DNA of 64,000 nucleotides from contig NZ_CP014015.2 of NCBI RefSeq assembly GCF_001559075.2, positions 310,001 to 374,000 of the forward strand. Reading direction: 5' to 3'. Below the pieces are notes generated by a model, which saw only the letters and a program-made list of their open reading frames with translations, made no database searches and was not told the DNA's origin. Position numbers and translations under genes: made by a program. Shown here piece after piece: positions 43,773 to 51,451 of the stretch (its first letter is position 1; every line of letters starts with the position of its first letter). The stretch is from Citrobacter amalonaticus (GTDB lineage Bacteria > Pseudomonadota > Gammaproteobacteria > Enterobacterales > Enterobacteriaceae).

Positions 43773-44666
43773 ATGAAGATACTGGTAACCGGAGGGACTG
43801 GCCTTATCGGAGGACACCTGGTCCCGCGCCTGCAGGAACTGGGTCATCAGGTGACCGTACTGACCCGCCGCCCCGATAACGCCCGGGGAAAGCTCAATGA
43901 CCGGGTGACACTGTGGGATACGCTGGAAGACAAGCAGAATCTCGACGGCATAGACGCGGTGATTAACCTGGCCGGTGAGCCCATTGCTGACAAGCGCTGG
44001 ACGACTGAGCAAAAAGAACGCCTGTGTCAGAGTCGCTGGCGCATCACCCAGAAACTGGCGGACCTCATCAACGCCAGTGAAATGCCGCCATCGGTTCTGA
44101 TTTCCGGTTCTGCCGCTGGTTATTATGGCGATCTGGGCGAAGTCGTCGTCACCGAGGAAGAACCGCCGCATAACGAATTCACTCATAAGCTTTGCGCTCG
44201 CTGGGAGCAAATTGCCTGCGAGGCACAAAGCGACAGAACGCGCGTTTGCCTGCTGCGTACCGGCGTGGTGCTGGCGCCAAAGGGCGGTATCCTCGGCAAA
44301 ATGATCCCGCCGTTTCGCCTGGGCCTCGGTGGCCCCATTGGCAACGGCCGCCAGTATCTGGCCTGGATCCACATTGATGATATGGTCAATGCGATCCTCT
44401 GGCTGCTGGATAACGACCTGCGCGGACCGTTCAACATGGTCTCCCCCTATCCGGTACGCAATGAGCAATTTGCTCATGCGCTGGGACATGCCCTGCAACG
44501 ACCAGCCATTCTTCGCGTACCGGCAACCGTGATTCGCCTGCTGATGGGCGAATCATCGGTGCTGGTGCTGGGTGGGCAGCGCGCCCTGCCCAAACGACTG
44601 GAAGCCGCCGGATTTCCCTTCCGTTGGTATGACCTTGAAGAAGCGCTGGCGGATGTCATTCGCTAA
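43773..44666 (+). CDS. yfcH: YfcH, NAD(P)-dependent epimerase-like protein
   Basis: 297-residue extended short-chain dehydrogenase/epimerase of the TIGR01777 (SulA/YfcH) family; the function is unknown. The nucleotide-binding motif GGTGLIGGHL is at 7-16, INLAGEP is near 66-72 and the YxxxK-like region is replaced by YYGDLGE as usual in this family. The same length as E. coli YfcH. It follows folX in one transcript and ends ahead of a strong inverted repeat. Confidence 0.96.
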   Translation: MKILVTGGTGLIGGHLVPRLQELGHQVTVLTRRPDNARGKLNDRVTLWDTLEDKQNLDGIDAVINLAGEPIADKRWTTEQKERLCQSRWRITQKLADLINASEMPPSVLISGSAAGYYGDLGEVVVTEEEPPHNEFTHKLCARWEQIACEAQSDRTRVCLLRTGVVLAPKGGILGKMIPPFRLGLGGPIGNGRQYLAWIHIDDMVNAILWLLDNDLRGPFNMVSPYPVRNEQFAHALGHALQRPAILRVPATVIRLLMGESSVLVLGGQRALPKRLEAAGFPFRWYDLEEALADVIR

Positions 44667-44684
44667 CGGCTTCCCTGTATACTC

Positions 44685-44735
44685 TCGCCATTCCGGTGGT
44701 AAGGTAGTCTCACTGGCTCCCGGAATGGCGATTTT
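44685..44735 (+). repeat. 12-bp inverted repeat overlapping the GNAT ribosome site
   Basis: TCGCCATTCCGG (44685-44696) and CCGGAATGGCGA (44720-44731) are perfect inverse complements, followed by TTTT and then the ATG at 44736. It looks like an intrinsic terminator for yfcH, but its right arm also covers the only ribosome-site-like bases (GGAATGG) of the next gene. Confidence 0.75.
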
Positions 44736-45245
44736 ATGACACGACTCACAACCGAACGACTGACGCTTTCCCCGTTTCAACCCACAGACTGGCCCTTTTT
44801 CCTCGCGCTTCGTGAAAATCCGGACATCATGCGTTTTATGGGCAACCTCTGCCCGGAACGCGAAACGCGTTTGCTGTTTGCCCGTCGCCTTACCTCAAAA
44901 CATACCTTCGTGATCCGCCAGCATCACGATGCCACGCCGCTGGGCGACATTGGCTTACAGATCAGCCATCATTTTCCGCAGGAAGCCGATATCGGTTATT
45001 GCGTCATCCCCGCCGTCCAGGGACGCGGTATCGCCAGCGAGGCCGTTCGTGCCGTCTGCGACTATGCCTTCCGCGAAGCCGGCGTGAAAGCCATCAACGC
45101 CTGGGTGCTTGCCGAGAATCGGGGTTCAGTCCGCCTGCTGGAAAAGCTGGGATTTGTGCGTACGCAGGTGCTGGAGAAAGCGTTTGAGGTCAACGGTATC
45201 CACTATGACGACTGGGGATACCGTCTGGAGAGTGCGCGAGATTAA
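44736..45245 (+). CDS. GNAT-family N-acetyltransferase (RimJ/RimL-like)
   Basis: 169-residue acetyltransferase of the RimJ/RimL-type GNAT group; start MTRLTTERLTLSPFQPTDWPF and motif A DIGYCVIPAVQGRGIASEAVRAVCDYAF (acetyl-CoA binding around QGRGIA) with the typical C-terminal AENRGSVRLLEKLGF. The substrate is unknown. E. coli K-12 does not have it at this site. Its start codon is five bases after a 12-bp inverted repeat, so expression may depend on reading through or unfolding this hairpin. Confidence 0.88.
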   Translation: MTRLTTERLTLSPFQPTDWPFFLALRENPDIMRFMGNLCPERETRLLFARRLTSKHTFVIRQHHDATPLGDIGLQISHHFPQEADIGYCVIPAVQGRGIASEAVRAVCDYAFREAGVKAINAWVLAENRGSVRLLEKLGFVRTQVLEKAFEVNGIHYDDWGYRLESARD

Positions 45246-45268
45246 CCGTCCATCGACGCGAGAAAGCC

Positions 45269-46168
45269 TTATGCGCGTGTCGCGGTAAGCTCGTCAACGG
45301 GAAGACCGGTTATCCTGGCGACGGTGTGGGCATCAATACCGTCCGCCAGCATCATACGTGCGATCCGCTGGGCTTCATCGCGCTTGCCCTGTTGAATCCC
45401 CTGATCTACCCCCTGCTGACGCAATCTGTCGGCGATAGTCATTAACCTCTCCTTGTGGTGGGGTGAACGCTGGGCAACCTCTGTAAGAAACTCACTGAAA
45501 TGCGTTGCGTCACCGGTTTGCATCATATAATTAAACAGCGTTTTCAACTGGCTGTCATTAGCGTAACCCTTAACCAACAGGGCAACTAGTTGCTCCATCA
45601 AGCCCATTAAATCACGCTTGCGGATATGTTTTTGCATCAACTCCAGGAGTGCTATCCGTCGATGCTGCATAATTTCATCATCCGCCACAACCGTGATATC
45701 AACTAGCGGGAAGGCGGCGGTATAGAGCTGTCTTGCCGTGGCAGGATCGGAAAATTCGTCCAGCCAACACAACGAGAAGGGATAGGGCGTCACCGCGCCG
45801 TGATAAAATAACATCGGAATCACCAATGGCAGTTTTTTATGTCCGGCATCGAGATGACGTTGCATTGCCCCCATTGCATAGCGCATAAGTCGGAATGCCA
45901 TATGAGCATCGGGTGAACTTTGATGTTCAATCACCACATAGATAAAGCCCTCTCCTTCCGCCGTCTTTAACAACCAAAGAACGTCGGAATAATACGCACG
46001 GAGATTCTCTTCAATAAAGCTACCTGACTCGAGTTTCAGCGAGCCCAGATCGCAAAGTTGCCGCAATGAAGCTGGCAGATGGAATTCCAGGAAATCTCTG
46101 GCAGTGTCCGGGTGGCACATGAACGTTTTAAACACCGCATCATGCGCTGTAACCTTAGCTGTTGTCAT
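45269..46168 (-). CDS. rpnB: RpnB (YfcI)-type recombination-promoting nuclease
   Basis: 299-residue Rpn-family protein (PD-(D/E)XK nuclease, formerly transposase_31). Nuclease motifs are YYSDVLWLL and the catalytic E-x-Q in IYVVIEHQSSPD (about 95-106). The C-terminal region contains the coiled, glutamine-rich GVDQGIQQGKRDEAQ tract before a small helix-turn-helix-like end. E. coli RpnA/B increase RecA-independent recombination. I use the ATG at 46168, which aligns with the E. coli RpnB start; ATG 46201 and TTG 46234 are possible longer starts with no ribosome site. Confidence 0.9.
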   Translation of the reverse strand: MTTAKVTAHDAVFKTFMCHPDTARDFLEFHLPASLRQLCDLGSLKLESGSFIEENLRAYYSDVLWLLKTAEGEGFIYVVIEHQSSPDAHMAFRLMRYAMGAMQRHLDAGHKKLPLVIPMLFYHGAVTPYPFSLCWLDEFSDPATARQLYTAAFPLVDITVVADDEIMQHRRIALLELMQKHIRKRDLMGLMEQLVALLVKGYANDSQLKTLFNYMMQTGDATHFSEFLTEVAQRSPHHKERLMTIADRLRQQGVDQGIQQGKRDEAQRIARMMLADGIDAHTVARITGLPVDELTATRA

Positions 46169-46315
46169 GGCCGTACCGTCATCCCTGTGAGTCGATGACA
46201 TGACGTTACGCGCTTTAATCGTCTGCGACACCAACAGACGTTGCGCTTTGCGGTGATGAATCCAGGGGAAATGCGTTGATCTGCAATATTTTCAGGGATT
46301 GCGGAAAGCCACTCG

Positions 46316-46352
46316 CAAAAAAGCCGGGAGGCGGTGTTGCCTTTCCCGGCTT
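46316..46352 (-). terminator. Terminator after hisP
   Basis: On the minus strand AAGCCGGGA (46344-46352) and TCCCGGCTT (46321-46329) form a stem followed by a T run (the A run at 46317-46322). It lies 25 bases beyond the hisP stop. Confidence 0.9.
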
Positions 46353-46376
46353 ACCTTGACGATACGCGTAAACCCG

Positions 46377-47150
46377 TTACTTCAGCGACCCTTTCAGGAA
46401 CTGTTGCAGGCGTGGGCTTTGTGGATTACCGAAAAGTTGCTCTGGATTGCCCTCTTCTTCGATTTTCCCCTGATGCAAGAAAATCACGTGGCTGGAGACA
46501 TGGCGGGCAAAACCCATTTCGTGCGTCACCACCACCATCGTTTTCCCCTCTTCTGCCAGTTGCTGCATGATACGCAGCACCTCGCCGACCAGTTCAGGAT
46601 CCAACGCCGAGGTCGGTTCATCAAAGAGCAACACTTCCGGCTCCATCGCCAGGGCGCGCGCAATCGACACACGCTGCTGCTGACCACCGGAAAGATGCAC
46701 TGGATATTTTCCCTGGGCACGCTCATCAATGCCGACTTTCGCCAGGTATTTGATCGCCCGATCACGGGCTTCCTGTTTGCTCAGACCTAACACCTGAATT
46801 GGCGCTTCCATGACGTTCTCCAGTACCGTCATGTGGCTCCACAGGTTAAAGTGCTGAAACACCATCGTCAGGCGGGTACGCAGTAAACGAAGCTGATTTT
46901 TATCCGCCACCTTCAACTGACCGTCTTTGTCACGCACCAGGTTGATGTTCTGGCCGTTGACCACAATCGACCCTTCGCTCGGTTTTTCGAGGAAGTTAAT
47001 GCAGCGCAAAAACGTACTTTTCCCCGAGCCGGATGAGCCAATAATACTGATCACATCTCCGGCGTTGGCCTGCAGTGAAACCCCTTTCAGCACTTCGTGT
47101 TCGCCGTAGCGTTTGTGCAAATCGATAACGTTTAATTTATTCTCAGACAT
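46377..47150 (-). CDS. hisP: HisP, ATPase of the histidine/LAO importer
   Basis: ABC ATPase that powers import of histidine through HisQM. Walker A GSSGSGKST is at about 38-46, the signature LSGGQQQRVSIARAL near 153-167 and Walker B VLLFDEPTSALDPE after it. 257 residues counted from MSENKLNVIDL at 47150; a frame from 47204 adds 18 unsupported residues. It lies 13 bases downstream of hisM at the end of the hisJQMP operon. Confidence 0.97.
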   Translation of the reverse strand: MSENKLNVIDLHKRYGEHEVLKGVSLQANAGDVISIIGSSGSGKSTFLRCINFLEKPSEGSIVVNGQNINLVRDKDGQLKVADKNQLRLLRTRLTMVFQHFNLWSHMTVLENVMEAPIQVLGLSKQEARDRAIKYLAKVGIDERAQGKYPVHLSGGQQQRVSIARALAMEPEVLLFDEPTSALDPELVGEVLRIMQQLAEEGKTMVVVTHEMGFARHVSSHVIFLHQGKIEEEGNPEQLFGNPQSPRLQQFLKGSLK

Positions 47151-47163
47151 CGTGTTACCCGAA

Positions 47164-47871
47164 TTATTTAGAGGAAACATGCTGCAACCAGCGCCTTTCC
47201 GCACGGCGGAACAGGCTTATCAGGACATACGATATGATTAAGTACAGCACGGCGGCAATACCGAACGCGGTAAAGGGCTGATAGGTCGCCGAGTTAATAT
47301 CACGGGCGATTTTCAGCAGATCCGGAACCGTTGCCGTGAAAGCCAGCGCCGTGGAGTGCAGCATTAAAATGACCTCGTTGCTGTAGGCAGGTAATGCGAT
47401 ACGTAACGCCGAAGGCAGAATAATGCAACGATACATTTTGAATGAGGAGAAGCCATACGCGCGCGCAGCTTCAATTTCACCGTGTGGAACTGAGCGAATG
47501 GCCCCGGCGAAAATCTCTGTGGTATAGGCGCATGTGTTCAGCGTCAGCGCCAGAACGGTACAGTTCAGACCGCTGCGAAAGAAGGCGTTCAGAAAATCGG
47601 TGCCTTTGACTATCTCCAGCGTGTACATCCCTGAATAGAACACCAGTAGCTGAACGTACAATGGCGTCCCGCGGAAAATATAGGTAAACAGCCAGATGGG
47701 AAACTGGATGAACTTGTTACTGGAGACGCGACCAATCGCCAGGATCACCGCCAGAATGCCGCCCATCACCACGGAGGAAATCAGCAGCCACAGCGTAATC
47801 GCCACGCCCGTAAACCGGTAGCCATCCGTCCACAACAGGGATTTCCAGTACTCCTGAATAATCTCAATCAC
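47164..47871 (-). CDS. hisM: HisM, permease subunit
   Basis: 235-residue ABC permease with five transmembrane helices and the cytoplasmic EAA-type loop EIEAARAYGFSSFKMYRCIILPSALR that contacts HisP. It forms a heterodimer with HisQ for histidine, lysine, arginine and ornithine entry. The start overlaps the hisQ stop by four bases. E. coli HisM is 238 residues. Confidence 0.97.
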   Translation of the reverse strand: MIEIIQEYWKSLLWTDGYRFTGVAITLWLLISSVVMGGILAVILAIGRVSSNKFIQFPIWLFTYIFRGTPLYVQLLVFYSGMYTLEIVKGTDFLNAFFRSGLNCTVLALTLNTCAYTTEIFAGAIRSVPHGEIEAARAYGFSSFKMYRCIILPSALRIALPAYSNEVILMLHSTALAFTATVPDLLKIARDINSATYQPFTAFGIAAVLYLIISYVLISLFRRAERRWLQHVSSK

Positions 47872-48554
47872 AGGTCAGCCCTCTTCACACCGACGGAGTA
47901 ACGGCGCTCAAGGAACAGCAGCACACCATTGGAAACCGTAGTAAATACCAGATAGATAAGCCCGCAGACGATGGCGAAATAGAATGGCTCCCAGGTGCTC
48001 TTCCCGGCCAGTTGCGTGGCTTTGACCACATCCTCCAGACCGAGCAGCGAGACCAGCGCCGTCGCTTTAAGGATCACCTGCCAGTTGTTACCAATCCCCG
48101 GCAGCGCATAACGCATCATCGCCGGGAACATAATGCGACGAAAGGTTTGTGAAGAAGTGAAACCGAAGGCGGTTGCCGCTTCAATATGACCTTTGGGTAC
48201 GGCCATAAAGGCACCACGAAAGGTTTCGGTAAAATACGCACCGTAGATAAAGCCGAGCGTAATAATACCGGCGACCATCGGGTCGATATCAATCTGACTG
48301 ATGCCTATCGCATCGGTTAACGTGTTAAGTGCTATCTGCAGGCCATAAAAAATCAGCAGCATCAGCACCAGATCCGGCACCCCGCGAATGAGGGTGGTAT
48401 AACCTTCGAAAATAAGCCCCGTCACCCGGTTTTGCGAGAGTTTAGCCCCCGCCCCGACGAGGCCGATCAGAACGGCCAGCACCACGGAACTGAGGGCCAG
48501 TTCCAGCGTGACAATTGCGCCCTGTAAAATAACACCTGAAAACCCGTACAACAT
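47868..48554 (-). CDS. hisQ: HisQ, permease subunit
   Basis: 228-residue partner permease with five membrane segments and the coupling loop HIEAATAFGFTSSQTFRRIMFPAMMR. It begins 185 bases after hisJ across a REP pair, the classic spacer in this operon. The stop overlaps hisM. Confidence 0.97.
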   Translation of the reverse strand: MLYGFSGVILQGAIVTLELALSSVVLAVLIGLVGAGAKLSQNRVTGLIFEGYTTLIRGVPDLVLMLLIFYGLQIALNTLTDAIGISQIDIDPMVAGIITLGFIYGAYFTETFRGAFMAVPKGHIEAATAFGFTSSQTFRRIMFPAMMRYALPGIGNNWQVILKATALVSLLGLEDVVKATQLAGKSTWEPFYFAIVCGLIYLVFTTVSNGVLLFLERRYSVGVKRADL

Positions 48555-48618
48555 GCTGCCTGTCCTGTCGTGAGTGGCGAGTTAGAAGCCTCTTTTGAGT
48601 GATGACACACTTCATTGA

Positions 48619-48694
48619 TGCCTGATGGCGCTACGCTTATCCGGCCTACCAGAACATCGTCGTAGGCCGGATAAAGCGAAGCCGTCATCCGGCA
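48619..48694. repeat. REP pair (BIME) between hisJ and hisQ
   Basis: Two REP units in opposite orientation: about 48619-48646 (GATGGCGCTACGCTTATCCGGCC) and 48663-48694 (TAGGCCGGATAAAGCGAAG ... CATCCGGCA). The hisJ-hisQ spacer is a well-known place for REP in Salmonella, where it helps keep the binding protein in excess over the permease. Confidence 0.9.
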
Positions 48695-48739
48695 TAAAGT
48701 CTGTCAAACATCTTCGGGCTTTATCTGCACCTGCGGGGA

Positions 48740-49522
48740 TTAACCGCCATAAACATCAAAATCAAAGTATTTCTTCGCCAGCTTCTCGTAAGTTCCGTCA
48801 GCGCGCATTTCTGCAAACGCTTTATTCAGGGCTTCACGCAGTTCGTTATCCTCTTTGCGCAGACCCATGCCGGTCCCTACACCAAACAGTTTCTCGTCTT
48901 TCACAGACGGGCCGCCGAATTTGTAATCTTTGCCAACGGGTTGTTTCAGGAAGCCTTCGCTTGCGGCGACTTCGTCCTGGAATGCGGCATCAATACGCCC
49001 GGCAGTCAGGTCGGAGTAAATATTGTCCTGGCCCTGATACGACACAATCTCAATGCCTTTTGGCGCCCAGTGTTCGTTACCAAACGTCTCCTGAGTGGTG
49101 CCCTGCAGCACACCGACGCGTTTGCCTTTCAGCGACTCAACGGTCGGCTGAATGTCCGATGAATTGGCCACGACCAGACGCGAGTCAGCTGCATAAAGTT
49201 TGTCGGTGAAGGCGATTTCCTGCTGACGCTTTTCAGTAATCGAAAGCGAGGACATGATCGCGTCGATTTTCTTCGCTTTTAACGACGGGATCAGCGCATC
49301 CAGCGGGTTCTCAACGAAGGTACATTGCGTATTAATACGTTTGCACAGTTCTTTCGCCAGATCGATATCAAAACCCACCAATTCACCCTGCGCATTCTTC
49401 GACTCAAACGGGGCGTAGGTCGGATCGGTACCAATACGAACTTTTTGCGGAATGGCGGCAAAGGCTGCGGTAGCACTGGAGAAAGCCAGGACCAGAGAAA
49501 GAGATAACACCAGTTTTTTCAT
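48740..49522 (-). CDS. hisJ: HisJ, histidine-binding protein
   Basis: Periplasmic solute-binding protein of the histidine importer, 260 residues. A signal peptide covers about 1-22 (MKKLVLSLSLVLAFSSATAAFA). Two cysteines of the usual disulfide are in LCKRINTQCTF. The family signature AFTDKLYAADSRLVV and the ligand residues in DEVAASEG are present. The start at 49522 is MKKLVL; a frame from 49534 would add four residues. A sigma-54 promoter and NtrC-type sites lie upstream. Confidence 0.97.
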   Translation of the reverse strand: MKKLVLSLSLVLAFSSATAAFAAIPQKVRIGTDPTYAPFESKNAQGELVGFDIDLAKELCKRINTQCTFVENPLDALIPSLKAKKIDAIMSSLSITEKRQQEIAFTDKLYAADSRLVVANSSDIQPTVESLKGKRVGVLQGTTQETFGNEHWAPKGIEIVSYQGQDNIYSDLTAGRIDAAFQDEVAASEGFLKQPVGKDYKFGGPSVKDEKLFGVGTGMGLRKEDNELREALNKAFAEMRADGTYEKLAKKYFDFDVYGG

Positions 49523-49571
49523 AACTATCCTCAACAGACTGTCTTTTATAGGGGATGTTTACAGGACCAGG

Positions 49572-49587
49572 TGCAGTTATCGTGCCA
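49572..49587 (-). promoter_or_regulatory. Sigma-54 promoter of hisJQMP
   Basis: On the minus strand TGGCACGATAACTGCA matches the consensus TGGCAYRN4TTGCW with one mismatch, keeping the essential GG (-24) and GC (-12). It would start transcripts about 40 bases before hisJ. Confidence 0.8.
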
Positions 49588-49688
49588 TTAATCGGGTCGA
49601 CAAGGCAAAACATTCTGCCCTGCAACCCGGTTTATTTTGCATGAAAAGCGCTTAAATATGCACTTCCGCTCTGTTCACCCGCAATAAT

Positions 49689-49705
49689 TGCACCATAACG
49701 GTGCA
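49689..49705. promoter_or_regulatory. NtrC-binding site upstream of hisJ
   Basis: TGCACC-ATAAC-GGTGCA is a perfect dyad of the NtrC consensus TGCACCN5GGTGCA, some 100-120 bases upstream of the sigma-54 promoter, the usual enhancer distance. Weaker half-sites follow at about 49718-49734 and 49738-49746. Confidence 0.82.
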
Positions 49706-49769
49706 TTTAACCCGTCTCGCACCGTAATGGCCAACCCGAACGGTGCAATCAGGTCCCCGTATTCAGGTA

Positions 49770-50552
49770 TCAGTCGCCGTAGACGTTAAAGTCAAAATAC
49801 TTTTTCGCCATCTTGTCGTAAGTGCCATCCTGACGCAGATCGGCCAGCGCCTTATCAAAGGCGGCTTTCAGTTCTGCATCGTCTTTACGTAAACCGACGC
49901 CCGTGCCATCGCCGAAGTACTTTTTATCCTTCACGGAAGGACCGGCAAAAGCATAATCTTTGCCCGCAGGCTGTTTGAGGAAACCTTCACTGGCGGCAAC
50001 TTCGTCCTGCAATGCCGCATCAAGACGACCCGCCGTCAGGTCGGAGTAAATCAGGTCCTGGTTCGCATAGGCCACCACATCCACGCCCTTGCTACGCCAG
50101 ATGTCATTGGCATAGGCTTCCTGAGTGGAGCCTTGTAACACGCCAACGTGTTTACCTTTCAGCGCGTCAAGCGTTGGCTGAATCGGGGAGCCTTTCGCCG
50201 CGATCAGACGCGAATCCGCCGCGTACAGTTTGTCAGAGAAGGCAATTTCCTGCTGGCGCTTATCGGTAATGGAGAGCGAAGAGATAATGGCATCAATTTT
50301 CTTCGCTTTGAGCGACGGGATCAGTGCATCGAAATCACTGGCGACCCAGGTACATTTGACCTGCATACGCTTACACATCTCGTTGCCCAGATCGATATCA
50401 AAGCCGATGAAGTCGCCTTTGGCATCTTTCGAAGAGAACGGTGCGTAGGTGGTATCTGTACCAATGCGCACCGTTTGCGGCAGCGCGGCATAGCTGGATG
50501 CTGTAGCAGAAAGACCAATCAGCAATGACAGAGCGAGAATTGACTTCTTCAT
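49770..50552 (-). CDS. argT: ArgT, lysine/arginine/ornithine-binding protein
   Basis: Periplasmic LAO-binding protein, 260 residues, paralogue of HisJ that delivers basic amino acids to HisQMP. The signal peptide covers about 1-22 (MKKSILALSLLIGLSATASSYA). The cysteine pair is in MCKRMQVKCTW; ligand-pocket segments ALQDEVAASEG and AADSRLIAAKG are typical. It is upstream of hisJ on the same strand with its own sigma-54 promoter. Confidence 0.97.
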   Translation of the reverse strand: MKKSILALSLLIGLSATASSYAALPQTVRIGTDTTYAPFSSKDAKGDFIGFDIDLGNEMCKRMQVKCTWVASDFDALIPSLKAKKIDAIISSLSITDKRQQEIAFSDKLYAADSRLIAAKGSPIQPTLDALKGKHVGVLQGSTQEAYANDIWRSKGVDVVAYANQDLIYSDLTAGRLDAALQDEVAASEGFLKQPAGKDYAFAGPSVKDKKYFGDGTGVGLRKDDAELKAAFDKALADLRQDGTYDKMAKKYFDFNVYGD

Positions 50553-50619
50553 ACATAACCCTCAAGTGGAATGACTTTATTATGTTTTACGTTGTGTTGT
50601 GTGTTTGCAGGCTTTTTCA

Positions 50620-50635
50620 TGCAGGTCTTATGCCA
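50620..50635 (-). promoter_or_regulatory. Sigma-54 promoter of argT
   Basis: On the minus strand TGGCATAAGACCTGCA matches the sigma-54 consensus with one mismatch, GG and GC intact, about 68 bases before argT. A perfect NtrC site like the one upstream of hisJ was not found in the region beyond it. Confidence 0.75.
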
Positions 50636-50787
50636 TTTTCGCGCCGCTCGGGATATTCGACGTTAAATATGTTAATAAAACGTTGCAATATTGTCCTGAT
50701 GTTGAAGATAGCAGGTCTGACGGATGAACCGCAGCGTTTCGAATGGATTTAGCGAATTAAATGTTGAGGATATGATCGCGGTTACAA

Positions 50788-50810
50788 AATTGCCCTGAAA
50801 CAGGGCAATT
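50788..50810 (-). terminator. Probable terminator of ubiX
   Basis: AATTGCCCTG-AAA-CAGGGCAATT forms a 10-base-pair stem; on the minus strand it ends in TTTTG, 31 bases beyond the ubiX stop. Confidence 0.7.
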
Positions 50811-50840
50811 GATGCAAAAAGGCACGCCGACGGGGCAATG

Positions 50841-51410
50841 TCATGCCCCCTGCCAACGGGTAAAAAGGTCCTGCGGGAGGGCGATATCAAACTGATCGAG
50901 AACGCGATTAACTGTCTGATTTATCACATCATCCAGCGTCTGAGGACGATGATAAAACGCCGGAACCGGCGGCATAATGACCGCACCAATTTCCGCCGCC
51001 TGGGTCATTAAGCGCAAATGCCCCAGATGGAGCGGCGTTTCCCGAACACACAGCACCAGCGGGCGGCGCTCTTTTAACACCACGTCTGCCGCGCGGGTCA
51101 ACAGGCCATCGGTATAGCTGTGAACGATGCCAGAAAGCGTTTTAATTGAACACGGCAGGATAACCATTCCGGCGGTCTGAAAAGAGCCGGAAGAGATACT
51201 GGCGGCGATATCGCGCGCATCGTGCGTCACGGCAGCGAGCGCCTGAACATCACGCAGCGATAAGTCAGTCTCGAGAGAAAGCGTCTGGCGGGCGGCCTGG
51301 CTCATGATCAGATGCGTTTCAACATCCGGTACATCGCGCAAAACCTGTAACAGTCGCACGCCGTAAATGGCGCCGCTGGCTCCCGAAATACCAATAATGA
51401 GTCGCTTCAC
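50841..51410 (-). CDS. ubiX: UbiX, flavin prenyltransferase
   Basis: Makes prenylated FMN, the cofactor used by UbiD in ubiquinone synthesis. 189 residues with the FMN-binding start KRLIIGISGASGAIYGVRLL and SSGSF, LCVRETPLHLGHL signatures. It starts at GTG 51410 with AAAGGGG ahead; a GTG six codons upstream at 51428 would overlap this ribosome site. In E. coli ubiX is next to purF; here a four-gene sugar cluster separates them. Confidence 0.96.
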   Translation of the reverse strand: MKRLIIGISGASGAIYGVRLLQVLRDVPDVETHLIMSQAARQTLSLETDLSLRDVQALAAVTHDARDIAASISSGSFQTAGMVILPCSIKTLSGIVHSYTDGLLTRAADVVLKERRPLVLCVRETPLHLGHLRLMTQAAEIGAVIMPPVPAFYHRPQTLDDVINQTVNRVLDQFDIALPQDLFTRWQGA

Positions 51411-51451
51411 GATGATTGCCCCTTTCACACAATGGCGCAGACTTTGCCGGA

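Noticed and set aside
48625..49209. 194-codon plus-strand frame across the hisJ-hisQ REP and hisJ
   Set aside because: Antisense to hisJ and through a REP pair; no coding signal.
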